DNA of 32,578 nt from Methanosphaera sp. WGK6 (GTDB taxonomy: Archaea; Methanobacteriota; Methanobacteria; Methanobacteriales; Methanobacteriaceae): assembly GCF_001729965.1 (NCBI RefSeq), contig NZ_JRWK01000016.1:1-32578 (forward strand). Reading direction: 5' to 3'. The position numbers and the translations under genes are program-made. The notes under the pieces were generated by a model. That model was not told the origin of the DNA, made no database searches, and saw nothing but the letters and a program-made list of their open reading frames with translations. Within the stretch, counting starts at the first letter, position 1; each line of letters starts with the position of its first letter. Below are positions 23,136-31,953 of the stretch, piece by piece.

Positions 23136-24368
23136 TTATTGATTTTCTTTTTTCATAAAGAAGTTTAATTGATCTTTAATTATGTCAGATACGCTGTACT
23201 CAGTTTTAGCACCAAGTTTTTGTATTTTTTCAGTGTTTGAAAAGAGTATTGGTACTTCTGCAGGTCTGAATCTTGCTGGATTAAATTCAACTTTAACATC
23301 TTTATCTTCTGTTTTAACAAGAATACCTTTGTCTTCTATTGTATATTCTATTTCATCATCAAGTATCATTGAATCTACTTTTGTTTTATCAAATGCTACT
23401 CCATAGTACTTATCATTATTCATTTCTGTAGGATTTTGTATTACTTTATCTCCATTTAATGTACTTATTGATTTAATATTTTGTCCTGCTTGTTCTATAC
23501 TAAGAAGAATGTAACTTAGTATGGAGTTTGTTCTCATAGAACCTTGATTATATACTTCTCCTGCTTGACCTTTTTGTGCAAGTAATAAGTATCCATTAAT
23601 AATATCTTCTACATGTGTCCAGTCTCTAAATGCATTTACATTTCCTATAACAATTCTATCAGTTAAGCCCATTTTTAGTTGCATTACTTGGTTTGTTACA
23701 ACAGATGTTACAAACATTTTCCCACGGCCTGCTCCTTCATGGTTAAATGCTCTTGATACAACTGTATCTAAACCATATGAATGACAATAATTTCTTGTTA
23801 AAAAGTCACCATATACTTTTGAAACTGCATAAGGACTCATTGGTCTTAAAGGGTTTGTTTCTGATATTGGTAGTTCATGAGTTCGTCCTTCTTTTAAATC
23901 AGGGAATATGGAACCATATTGTTTTAGAGCTTGGTTATATTGTTGTTGTGATGATATAACTAATCCATATTCTTCACTAGAACCTGCAAAAATCATACGT
24001 GCATCACAGTCTTTTATTCGCATTGCTTCAAGTAAATTATTTGTTCCTTGTGAATTATTTTTTTCTGTATCTGTCGGATTATCAAAACTTTGTGGTACAA
24101 ATGATTGTGCTGCTAAATGGAAAATGTAATCTGGTTCTGATTTATCAATTGCATTTGCTACTGAGCTTATATCTGTTAAATCACCAGTAATTGGTGTAAT
24201 GTCATTTTCAATACCATGATATTTGATATTTGCAGGAATAGTTCCGTCGGTTCTTCTTCTTATAAGTCCATATACGTTACTACCTTCGCGTATTAGACGT
24301 TCTGCTAGATATGCTCCTACAAATCCGCTTATTCCTGTAATTAATATATTTTTGTCTTGCCAGTTCAT
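23136..24368 (-). CDS. GDP-mannose 4,6-dehydratase-like sugar-nucleotide dehydratase
   Basis: Extended short-chain dehydrogenase related to GDP-mannose 4,6-dehydratase or GDP-4-keto-6-deoxymannose reductase, making deoxy sugars for surface glycans. NAD motif ITGISGFVGAYL is at 9-20; the active site is SSEEYG and YAVSKVYGD; SRAFNHEGAGRG and GNVNAFRDWTHVEDI follow, as in GMD/RMD. At 410 residues it is 60-90 longer than typical: about 25 extra residues lie between the catalytic Ser and Tyr motifs, and about 55 residues (305-359), rich in D, K, E and I, come before the normal C-terminal RFRPAEVPIL. The substrate is therefore uncertain. It is co-directional with the GT4 gene and divergent from the GT2 gene. 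Confidence 0.83.
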   Translation of the reverse strand: MNWQDKNILITGISGFVGAYLAERLIREGSNVYGLIRRRTDGTIPANIKYHGIENDITPITGDLTDISSVANAIDKSEPDYIFHLAAQSFVPQSFDNPTDTEKNNSQGTNNLLEAMRIKDCDARMIFAGSSEEYGLVISSQQQYNQALKQYGSIFPDLKEGRTHELPISETNPLRPMSPYAVSKVYGDFLTRNYCHSYGLDTVVSRAFNHEGAGRGKMFVTSVVTNQVMQLKMGLTDRIVIGNVNAFRDWTHVEDIINGYLLLAQKGQAGEVYNQGSMRTNSILSYILLSIEQAGQNIKSISTLNGDKVIQNPTEMNNDKYYGVAFDKTKVDSMILDDEIEYTIEDKGILVKTEDKDVKVEFNPARFRPAEVPILFSNTEKIQKLGAKTEYSVSDIIKDQLNFFMKKENQ

Positions 24369-24574
24369 ATTATTGTTTCCTTTTTAATTTTAAAATTTAA
24401 GTTAACTATTTTTAATAATACTTTATTTTTCATAGTTTTTATAATGTATTTTTTTATAAGTCTAGTTCCATGATAATTCTTAAAATATAATAGCTGGAAA
24501 CAATAAATATTAATTTAATATTTAACATATTTTAGAATTTAATATATTATTTTTTTTTAGGAGTTGTACACTTA

Positions 24575-25435
24575 ATGAGTAATGTTGCAGTTTTACTACC
24601 AGCATATAATGAAGAAGTAGCTATAGCTAGTATGATTTTATTATCATCCAAATATGCTGATGAAGTTATAGTTATAGATGATGGGAGTTCTGATAGAACT
24701 TCAGATATTTCTAAATTAGCTGGAGCTACAGTTTTACGTCATGAAACTAATGAAGGAAAAGGTGCAGCATTAAAAACTGGTTTTATGTATGCTAAAGACT
24801 TTGATATTATTGTTACAATTGATGCTGATGGACAACATAATCCAGCGGAAATACCTGATGTTATAAAGCCAATAGAAGATGATGTTGCTGATATTGTTAA
24901 TGGAAGTCGTTATATTAATGGTACTGATAAGAATACACCTAAATATAGGCGTGTTGGACAAACAGTTTTAGATACAGCAACTAATATTGCATCAGGTGTG
25001 AAATTAACAGATACACAGAGTGGTTTCAGAGCATTTTCTTCTGATTCAGTTAAATACTTTAACTTTGATCCTGATGGTTTTGGAATAGAAAGTGACATGT
25101 TAATTGAAGCATCAAATAATAATCTGCGCATAACAGAAGTAGAAATAACTGTTAGGTATGATGTAGAAACAAGCACGGATAATCCAGTAGTACAAGGATT
25201 AAGTGTACTTATGAGAATTTTAGAAATCATGAGATTTAATCGTCCATTATATTTCTATGGAATTAGTGGTTCAATAATATTATTCTTTGGTATTTTAATA
25301 TTATTAACAATAAGAAATACTATCTATGGTGGTAATATTTACCTAATGGCTATAGGTATTTTTGTAATGATTATGGGAATTATTTTATTTTTATCTGGAA
25401 TATTCACTGATACAATGACTAGATTTAAAAAATAG
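24575..25435 (+). CDS. Family 2 glycosyltransferase with C-terminal membrane anchor
   Basis: GT-A glycosyltransferase related to dolichyl-phosphate mannose/glucose synthases, probably loading a sugar on a lipid carrier for surface-glycan synthesis. The 286 residues show LLPAYNEEVAIASMI at the start, the nucleotide-binding DDGSSD at 35-40 and the metal site DADGQH at 83-88. TDTQSGFRAFS, typical of DPM-type enzymes, follows. Two hydrophobic helices end the protein (about 226-247 and 254-277), anchoring it in the membrane. The ATG follows AGGAGT (24559-24564). The final residues and stop lie within an inverted repeat CTAGAT/ATCTAG (25419-25444). It is divergent from the dehydratase gene and completes the glycan group. 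Confidence 0.92.
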   Translation: MSNVAVLLPAYNEEVAIASMILLSSKYADEVIVIDDGSSDRTSDISKLAGATVLRHETNEGKGAALKTGFMYAKDFDIIVTIDADGQHNPAEIPDVIKPIEDDVADIVNGSRYINGTDKNTPKYRRVGQTVLDTATNIASGVKLTDTQSGFRAFSSDSVKYFNFDPDGFGIESDMLIEASNNNLRITEVEITVRYDVETSTDNPVVQGLSVLMRILEIMRFNRPLYFYGISGSIILFFGILILLTIRNTIYGGNIYLMAIGIFVMIMGIILFLSGIFTDTMTRFKK

Positions 25436-25536
25436 TTTATCTAGAATAAATTACTATTAAAATAAAGTATATTATTAATGAAAATAAAATTATAAGTATA
25501 TATTAAATTCAATTAAATAAAAGGAATGTAATAAAA

Positions 25537-26313
25537 ATGAATTTTGAAGATTATCAAGGAAAAGTAATTTTTATAGGGGCAGGTCCTGGAGATCCAGAAC
25601 TCATAACAGTTAAAGGTGCAGAAGCAATTAAAAATGCAGATGTAATTATATATGCTGGTTCATTAGTAAATCCTGCAGTATTAGATATTGCAAAAGAAGA
25701 TGCTGTAATTTATGATAGTGCAGAAATGAATTTAGATGAAATTATTGATGTAATACAAAAGGCTCATGATGAAAATAAAATTACAGCACGTGTACATACA
25801 GGAGATCCTTCAATATACGGGGCAATTGCTGAACAAATTAACCAGCTAAAAGCATTAGATATTGGTTATACTATCATTCCTGGAGTAAGTAGTTTATTTG
25901 GAACAGCAGCTGCACTTGAATCACAACTTACATTACCTGAAGTATCACAAACTATTATCATCACAAGACCTGAAGGAAGAACACCAAAACCTTCAAAAGA
26001 AGCATTATGCAAATTAGCAGAACATAATGCTACAATGTGTATATTCTTAGGAATTCACATGATTGAAGAAGTTGTTGCAGAACTTACAAAAGAATATGAT
26101 ATAAATACACCTGTAGCAGTAGTTAAAAAAGCCACATGGCCTGACCAAGAAATTGTCAGGGGAGATTTATCTAACATAGCTCAAAAGGTTCATGATGCTG
26201 GATTTACAAAAACTGCAATGATTGTAGTAGGTGATGTATTAGATCAACAAAGTGGGGAACAATCTAAATTGTATGACCCTAAATTTGCACACATGTATAG
26301 AGATGCAGAGTAA
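25537..26313 (+). CDS. cbiF: Cobalt-precorrin-4 C11-methyltransferase
   Basis: SAM-dependent methyltransferase of the anaerobic cobalamin pathway, methylating C-11 of cobalt-precorrin-4. Cobamides serve the methyltransferases of methanogenesis. The 258 residues begin with FIGAGPGDPELITVKGAEAI and have the YAGSLVNPAVL loop; HTGDPSIYGAIAEQ and YTIIPGVSSLFGTAAAL are signature motifs of CbiF/CobM; the end has ATWPDQEIVRGDL. The length fits the single-domain enzyme. AAGGAATG lies 10 bases before the ATG (25521-25528). Other cobalamin genes are not in the window, as is common in methanogens where they are scattered. Confidence 0.94.
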   Translation: MNFEDYQGKVIFIGAGPGDPELITVKGAEAIKNADVIIYAGSLVNPAVLDIAKEDAVIYDSAEMNLDEIIDVIQKAHDENKITARVHTGDPSIYGAIAEQINQLKALDIGYTIIPGVSSLFGTAAALESQLTLPEVSQTIIITRPEGRTPKPSKEALCKLAEHNATMCIFLGIHMIEEVVAELTKEYDINTPVAVVKKATWPDQEIVRGDLSNIAQKVHDAGFTKTAMIVVGDVLDQQSGEQSKLYDPKFAHMYRDAE

Positions 26314-26326
26314 GCATCTTTTTTTT
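26301..26326 (+). terminator. Intrinsic-type terminator of cbiF
   Basis: AGATGC (26301-26306) pairs with GCATCT (26314-26319) around AGAGTAA, followed by T through 26326. The loop contains the cbiF stop codon (26311-26313), so the hairpin is inside the coding sequence. Confidence 0.65.
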
Positions 26327-26506
26327 AACTTTCTTTTTTTTAGAATAATTTTTATTATGTAAATATTTCTCTTTTTTTTAAATTTTAGATAATTCTATTC
26401 TTTTATTTTAGAAAATTAAATAAATAAAACTATATTTATTATAAAATGAGTATTTTATTAAATGGGATGTTATATTTTTTTTAAAAAAAATAGTTAAAGG
26501 AGATAA

Positions 26507-27529
26507 TTATAATTTTTCATCTCTTAAATCAATTGTATCAACAAGGTCTGGTCCTGTGGATATTATTGTAATTGGTACACCAATACTCTCTTCAATATCT
26601 TCTATGTATTCTCTTGCTTCTTGTGATAAATCTTCGTATTTGTTTACTTTAGCACATTCTGGGTATAATCTGTCAATACAGGTTAATGCAACTTGTGTAG
26701 CACCATTAATCATACATGATCTTCTTGCGAAGTCTTTGTCAAATAATCCTACTCTTCGTTTACGTCCAGTTACTACTCCATATTCTTCTATTCCCATTTT
26801 TTCTGCTTCTTCTGGTGATATTTCAGTTGGGAATGGTCCTTCTCCTACTCTGGTAGTGTATGCTTTAAATATTACAACTACATGATCTATTTTTGTTGGA
26901 CCTACACCTACATCAGCAGCAGCTGTGCTTGCACAAGTATCTTTACTGGTTACATAAGGGTATGTTCCATAGTATAATGATAATCCAAATCCTTGGGATC
27001 CTTCAATAAATACATTTTTTCCTTCATCTATTGCTTTGTTTACTTCAGATGGTACATCTGTAATGTAGTCTTCTAAGTCATCTATATCTTGAGCATAGTC
27101 AATAGTTCTGTTTATACGATCTGCATTTGCTGGGCCACAGCCACTTCCTGTTGTTCCTATTTTTTTAGATAGGTATGATGAGTCTTTATCTGCTTGGGTA
27201 TGTTTTTCAGTGATTATTGCACAATGTGAATCCATAAATGTTCTACCATCAACGTCATATTTGCTGAGGTATTCTAGTTCATGTTTAAATACATCTGGGT
27301 TAACTAGTACACCAGCGCCTATTAATAGTCTTGCTTCTTTATTGAAGAATCCTGATGGTGTTAGTCTTAACCCGTATTTTTCACCGTTAAATTCAACAGA
27401 GTGTCCTGCGTTAGGTCCTACTCCTGCTCTAGCAATTATTTCTGGTTTGTCTTTGGTACAGAAGTATGTGATACATTTTCCTTTACCTTCGTCTCCCCAT
27501 TGTCCACCAACTAATATGGTACATGTCAT
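26507..27529 (-). CDS. purA: Adenylosuccinate synthetase (short archaeal form)
   Basis: Joins IMP and aspartate using GTP, the first step from IMP to AMP. The 340 residues are about 90 fewer than bacterial PurA, as in archaeal enzymes. The GTP loop [12 protein letters not shown] is at 8-19; GPNAGHS follows for IMP binding; [16 protein letters not shown] and EGSQGFGLS are conserved; the GTP-side end has RKRRVGLFD. The ATG at 27529 follows AGGAGAT on the minus strand. A leader hairpin AATACTT/AAGTATT (27568-27588 on plus) lies 39 bases upstream. It appears to be a single gene, convergent with cbiF. Confidence 0.96.
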   Translation of the reverse strand: MTCTILVGGQWGDEGKGKCITYFCTKDKPEIIARAGVGPNAGHSVEFNGEKYGLRLTPSGFFNKEARLLIGAGVLVNPDVFKHELEYLSKYDVDGRTFMDSHCAIITEKHTQADKDSSYLSKKIGTTGSGCGPANADRINRTIDYAQDIDDLEDYITDVPSEVNKAIDEGKNVFIEGSQGFGLSLYYGTYPYVTSKDTCASTAAADVGVGPTKIDHVVVIFKAYTTRVGEGPFPTEISPEEAEKMGIEEYGVVTGRKRRVGLFDKDFARRSCMINGATQVALTCIDRLYPECAKVNKYEDLSQEAREYIEDIEESIGVPITIISTGPDLVDTIDLRDEKL

Positions 27530-27884
27530 AAAAAATCGTATCTCCTTTTATGTAATAATTTTATTCCAATACTTTTTTTTGAAGTATTTTCTTGATTTTT
27601 ATAATTTTTTTATTTATAAAAGTCTTTTACTTTAATATTTATCTTTAAGATTAAATAAAAAGTTTTCTATTTTTCGTTTTTCTTTTTTTAATTTTTTATT
27701 ATTTTCTTATTTAATTTAAAATTATTATACATTGTATATATTTTTAATAAACTTTATATATTTTATATATCATAATTTAGTATTATTGGTAAAAAGAATA
27801 TATAACAAAAAATTTCTTTCAAATTTATTTAAATAAAGTATTTTCTAGAATTATTTAAATAAATGCTATATATTGCTTAATTTA
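27530..27884. other. Divergent region between purA and the GNAT gene
   Basis: No gene found. On the purA side it holds the ribosome binding site, an inverted repeat AATACTT (27568-27574) with AAGTATT (27582-27588) that would fold in the purA leader, and a TATA-like sequence (revcomp of TTTATTTATAAAAG, about 27607-27620). On the GNAT side TTATTTAAATAAAT (27851-27864) and GCTATATATT (27865-27874) are TATA candidates. The centre is only A/T runs. Confidence 0.4.
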
Positions 27885-28391
27885 ATGAAAGAAGGTTATA
27901 TTTTTTTATTAAAAGTAATTGTTATGGATAAATACATTAAAACGAATTATCATAGAATAAGTAAAGATTATGAATATGAACTTATACAATCTAAAAATAA
28001 ATCTCTTAATAAACAATTAATTATTGAAATGGTTAATGATTTAAGAAAAAGTAATTATGAGACGTATATGATATTATGTGATTATGATATTATTGGATTT
28101 TTCACATTATGTATAGATAATTATGAATTTGTTCCAAAAATTCAGTGTAATGTTTTAAAAATAATTTGTCTGTATATTTATGAACCATATCGTTTAAGAG
28201 GTATTGGTACTGAAGTCTTAAATGATATAATATGGTCTATAAAAAATACTGATTGTAATTGTGTGTTGGTGAATTCTTTTGTTGATTCAGCAATGTTTTT
28301 CTTAAAGAATGGCTTTGATTTCTATAAGAGAAGTTATATGGATTATAAGAATAAGTATAATATCATAACTTTGTATAAAAAATTAAAATAA
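27885..28391 (+). CDS. GNAT-family N-acetyltransferase
   Basis: Acetyl-CoA-dependent acetyltransferase with unknown substrate. The core shows the GNAT fold: strand YMILCDYDIIGFFTLC (about residues 62-77), then CLYIYEPYRLRGIGTEVLND with the pyrophosphate-binding R-x-R-G-I-G of motif A. NSFVDSAMFFLKNGFDFYKR completes the C-terminal part typical of the fold. The start is unsettled: ATG 27885 (168 residues) is given, an in-frame TTG at 27873 adds four residues, and ATG 27924 would give 155. None has a clear ribosome binding site; the TATA candidates at 27851-27874 fit a leaderless or short-leader mRNA. It is isolated, convergent with the U32 gene, and ends in a terminator hairpin. Confidence 0.82.
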   Translation: MKEGYIFLLKVIVMDKYIKTNYHRISKDYEYELIQSKNKSLNKQLIIEMVNDLRKSNYETYMILCDYDIIGFFTLCIDNYEFVPKIQCNVLKIICLYIYEPYRLRGIGTEVLNDIIWSIKNTDCNCVLVNSFVDSAMFFLKNGFDFYKRSYMDYKNKYNIITLYKKLK

Positions 28392-28394
28392 GTT

Positions 28395-28419
28395 GGTAGA
28401 TTAGCTTCTACCTTTTTTT
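28395..28419 (+). terminator. Hairpin terminator of the GNAT gene, overlapping the U32 gene end
   Basis: GGTAGA (28395-28400) pairs with TCTACC (28407-28412) around TTAGCT, followed by seven T (28413-28419). The loop contains the stop codon of the convergent minus-strand U32 gene, and the T-run encodes lysines of its C-terminal tail. The hairpin is a good terminator for the GNAT transcript. Confidence 0.7.
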
Positions 28420-30950
28420 CTTCTATTTCTACTTTTTTTATCCTCAAGTACTCTCGTATTTTCAAAGTTACCTTTATTTAGTTTGGAGTATGATATTTCA
28501 TTAATACTTTCAGAATATTTTCTTTCAGGATTATTCTCTCTAAGTCTTTCTATGTATAATGAGATTACTTTAGAAAGATATCTTTCTTTTGTAAATCTAC
28601 AATCTAAGGTTATATTTTCAATTCCCATTTCTTTTATAGTGTCTATTTCATCTATTAAACATAATAAGTCATTATTGAAGAAATGACTTTGCTTATTGTA
28701 GTCAAAGTATATTTGGAATTTTGCCTTATTTTGTTTGTCTTCTAGAACTACATATTCATCAGTTTCAATATCTAAATCAAAGCCTCCATTTAAGTTTGAG
28801 AAATCGTCTTTAGATACCATTATTTCCTGATTTCCTTGTACTATTAATTCAAGTTTTGTATTGTAACTTTTAGATTTAGTTACAAGTTCTTTTATTTCTT
28901 TTTGTGATAGTTCACTTGAAATAGTTGCTCCTTTAAATCCATTCTTATTTAACATTGCTACACTATAGTTATTCCATATATTGAGATTATGGGCACCGTA
29001 AACATTTGTATCGGGGAATGTTCTAGTTAGTGATGGTGAATCACCCATAATTGATATATTGATATTGTCTTTTCTTAGATTGTTATATATTTTGGTTATT
29101 TTTTCTAAGTCTTCATCTGATGTGAATGCAGAAAGTACCCATACAACTTCTTTGTCATCAGCAATACTTGTTGCTTGTCTGAGAATATCTTCGATGTTAT
29201 TAAAGTAATCTTTTTTATTGTCATATATAAATGATGGATCAAAGTATATTCTGTTTAATGGATTTCTATTTGCTATTGTAAGTAATTCTAGATTATCTAC
29301 ATATACATTTAATCCAACATATTGTGCTTTTTTAATACCATGTTTATTTTCCTTAATTTTTTTATCATAATTCTTTATATTTTTACGTATATCTTCTGCT
29401 TTTTCTACATCTGGAATATAGTATTCTAATAGTTTTTCACTAGCTTTATCAAGTACTTCTCTTCGTATAGTGTTAATTTTACCAATAGGCATGAAAACAT
29501 TATCAGGTAAATTATTAACTCGAACATTGTTAACAATAAATGGAGTTTCACCAGACTTACTCATATGTTCAATAATAGTTTTATCATCTAATGGCTGATT
29601 AATAGCTTTTTCTAACTTATTTTTAGATTTATATCCAAAACTAATAGTATCATTATCTATTCTGAAACTAGCATTAACTGTCATTTTCATCTTCTTATTA
29701 CATGAAACATCTAGAGATATTGGAATATGTGGTTTCACAGTTTCTTTATTGTATTGTTTAGGTCTATCATGTAATTCTTTAGAATAACTAATATATACCT
29801 CAGAACCTACTCTGATATCACGAGTAGTTCTAATATGAATATGATTTTCATCTTGTTCTACAATATTATCAATATAAATTCCACGGATATGATTATTATG
29901 TTTAAAACCAATACCATCACCATTTTGTAAAATAGGATGATTTTTATCTGCAAATTCAATATCCACATCTTCACCTTCAATAGATATTATTTTTCCAAGA
30001 TATAATCCTTGATGGAATGAACTTTCTCTTCCCATAACCTCTCCTGGACTATCATTAAGAATATATCCATTTGTATAATATCTATTGAATGTTAAATCAA
30101 GTTCTCTTTGTAATTTATTAATAAGTTCTGTATTATCATCATTATTCATATTATCAATCATAGTACGATAGGCTTTAATAACTGTTGTAACATAATCTTC
30201 TGATTTAAGTCTACCTTCAACTTTAAGAGAAATAATACCTGCATCAGATATTGCCTTAACATCTTTAAATGTAGCAAGATCATGTGTGGAAATTAAACAA
30301 CCATTACTAATACTATGATTCTTATATTTAAGTTTATAATCAGATCTACATGGCTGAGCACATGCACCTCTATTAGCACTACGTCCTGAAATAAATGAGG
30401 ACATATAACAATCTCCAGAAATACAATAACAAAGAGAACCATGACCAAATACTTCTAAGTCTAGGTCAATATTATCTTCTTTTAGACGTGTACTAATTTT
30501 TTTAATTTCATCTACTTCCATTTCACGAGGTAATATTACTCGTTTTATACCCTCATCTTTAGCCCATAATAAACTATTATAGTCTCTTAGGGTCATCTGA
30601 GTAGAAGAATGAACTTCCATTTCCGGAATAAATTTATTGATTAAATAAACTAATCCAATATCTTGTACAATAACTGCATCAACACCAGTACGGTATAAGA
30701 ATTGAATATATTTAAGAACATCTAAAATTTCACTACTATTAAATAAAGTATTTACAGTAACATGTACTGTAGCTCCATTTAAATGAGCATATTCTACAGC
30801 TTTTTCTATTTCTTCTGATGTAAAATTATGAGCAAAAGCCCTAGCACCATATCTATGACCTGCAATATAAACTGCATTAGCTCCTGCATTAATAGCAACA
30901 ACAAGAATATCATAAGAGCCTGCAGGTGCTAATAATTCTGTTAAAACCAT
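28401..30950 (-). CDS. Large peptidase U32-family protein (iron-sulfur, RNA-hydroxylation type)
   Basis: Protein of 849 residues of the collagenase-like U32 family. Bacterial members RlhA and TrhP (YegQ) hydroxylate rRNA or tRNA cytidines or uridines with an iron-sulfur centre, so a role in RNA modification is more likely than proteolysis. The N-terminal domain starts LLAPAGSYDILVVAINAGA. The U32 signature is complete (LEVFGHGSLCYCISGDCYMS) with cysteines 174, 176, 181, 197 and 201; Cys174, Cys181, Cys197 and Cys201 are candidates for the cluster. A long central and C-terminal region (about 300-840) follows, resembling the extended RlhA-type form. The C-terminus is strongly basic (KKSRNRRKKGRS). 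GAGGT precedes the ATG at 30950. The C-terminal codons overlap the GNAT terminator. It is divergent from mscS. Confidence 0.87.
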   Translation of the reverse strand: MVLTELLAPAGSYDILVVAINAGANAVYIAGHRYGARAFAHNFTSEEIEKAVEYAHLNGATVHVTVNTLFNSSEILDVLKYIQFLYRTGVDAVIVQDIGLVYLINKFIPEMEVHSSTQMTLRDYNSLLWAKDEGIKRVILPREMEVDEIKKISTRLKEDNIDLDLEVFGHGSLCYCISGDCYMSSFISGRSANRGACAQPCRSDYKLKYKNHSISNGCLISTHDLATFKDVKAISDAGIISLKVEGRLKSEDYVTTVIKAYRTMIDNMNNDDNTELINKLQRELDLTFNRYYTNGYILNDSPGEVMGRESSFHQGLYLGKIISIEGEDVDIEFADKNHPILQNGDGIGFKHNNHIRGIYIDNIVEQDENHIHIRTTRDIRVGSEVYISYSKELHDRPKQYNKETVKPHIPISLDVSCNKKMKMTVNASFRIDNDTISFGYKSKNKLEKAINQPLDDKTIIEHMSKSGETPFIVNNVRVNNLPDNVFMPIGKINTIRREVLDKASEKLLEYYIPDVEKAEDIRKNIKNYDKKIKENKHGIKKAQYVGLNVYVDNLELLTIANRNPLNRIYFDPSFIYDNKKDYFNNIEDILRQATSIADDKEVVWVLSAFTSDEDLEKITKIYNNLRKDNINISIMGDSPSLTRTFPDTNVYGAHNLNIWNNYSVAMLNKNGFKGATISSELSQKEIKELVTKSKSYNTKLELIVQGNQEIMVSKDDFSNLNGGFDLDIETDEYVVLEDKQNKAKFQIYFDYNKQSHFFNNDLLCLIDEIDTIKEMGIENITLDCRFTKERYLSKVISLYIERLRENNPERKYSESINEISYSKLNKGNFENTRVLEDKKSRNRRKKGRS

Positions 30951-31126
30951 TTATTCGTAACCTCTAAACTATTTTTTTGTTATAAAAAAGAAAATAATAA
31001 AAACATACTTATTCAAAAAAGCTTGTTTAATATATACATATCTCTTTTTCATAATATACAAATTTTTATAATATAATTCTAATAAATAAACAATTATAAT
31101 GAATAAATTAGGTGGGATAAGTAAAG
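30951..31126. promoter_or_regulatory. Divergent promoter region, U32 gene and mscS
   Basis: Minus-strand TATA candidate: revcomp of TTTAATATATACATATC (about 31026-31042), leaving a leader of about 60 bases for the U32 gene. Plus-strand candidate: TTTTTATAATATAATTC (about 31063-31079), giving a short leader before the GGTGGG ribosome binding site of mscS (31111-31116). No other gene or RNA was seen. Confidence 0.4.
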
Positions 31127-31885
31127 TTGATTATAGAACAATTAGGCATAACTATTGGTGATATAACTTTATTAGTTAATTTAATATTAGTTGTTGTAAT
31201 ACCATTAATTATTTTAAAATTATTATCTAGTGCTATTGAAAAGATAAATGAAACATCTGCTTTTGATTTTAATTCATTGAAATCATTATCGTTATTTGTA
31301 AGGTATGTTACAGTATTTATAATTTTTCTAGGTATATTACATGTACTTGGGATAAATTTCAGATCTCTTTTTGTAAGTTTGAGTTTGGTTACTGTAGCAG
31401 TAAGTTTAGCTGCAAAAGATATTTTATCTAATATTATTTCTGGGATAAGTTTATACATGGATCGTAAATTTGAAATTGATGATATTATAGAAATTGATGG
31501 TCAAATAGGACAGGTAAAAAAAATTGGTTTTAGATCAGTTGAATTATTTAAGAATAATAAGTTCATAGTTGTTCCTAATAAGTTATTCACAACTAAATCA
31601 TTTGTTAATTATACTCAAAGAGGATTTTATAAGGTTAAATTTACAATTAAGCTTCCAAATGATGATACACTTAATGAAAAATTGGATGTGTTAGATGAAA
31701 TTATTAAAAACAATAATTATGTTCTTGATAATCCTGGACATTCTATATTTATAACAGGAATGTCTGCTTTTGGTATGGAAATATTAGTTAAATTTTTTTT
31801 AATTAATCCATTAGATGACAATATTGCTGTTTCTGAAATATTAAATGAATTTAGAAATAGATTTGATTTTAAATATGACTTTTAA
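31127..31885 (+). CDS. Small-conductance mechanosensitive channel (MscS family)
   Basis: Pressure-relief channel that opens under hypo-osmotic stress. The 252 residues start with TTG at 31127 behind a strong GGTGGG (31111-31116), 10 bases upstream; no ATG fits. Three hydrophobic stretches precede the beta domain: about 12-32, 56-76 and 80-106. The last is the pore helix, and the sequence VTVAVSLAAKDILSNIISGI is characteristic. The MscS beta domain follows with FEIDDIIEIDGQIGQV and VPNKLFTTKSFVNYT, then an alpha/beta C-terminal domain ending near residue 252. The length is slightly below that of E. coli MscS (286). It may be linked to the nearby aquaporin only by theme, not by operon. Confidence 0.93.
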   Translation: MIIEQLGITIGDITLLVNLILVVVIPLIILKLLSSAIEKINETSAFDFNSLKSLSLFVRYVTVFIIFLGILHVLGINFRSLFVSLSLVTVAVSLAAKDILSNIISGISLYMDRKFEIDDIIEIDGQIGQVKKIGFRSVELFKNNKFIVVPNKLFTTKSFVNYTQRGFYKVKFTIKLPNDDTLNEKLDVLDEIIKNNNYVLDNPGHSIFITGMSAFGMEILVKFFLINPLDDNIAVSEILNEFRNRFDFKYDF

Positions 31886-31953
31886 GTATTTTTTTTCTTA
31901 TTTTTTTTTAAAAGGGGATTAAGGTTTAATTAAAGTAATTAATTTACTTCAAT

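Noticed and set aside
31933-31949. Inverted repeat AAGTAA/TTACTT between mscS and the ABM gene
   Set aside because: Six A/T-rich pairs with no G+C core; long T runs already explain termination there.
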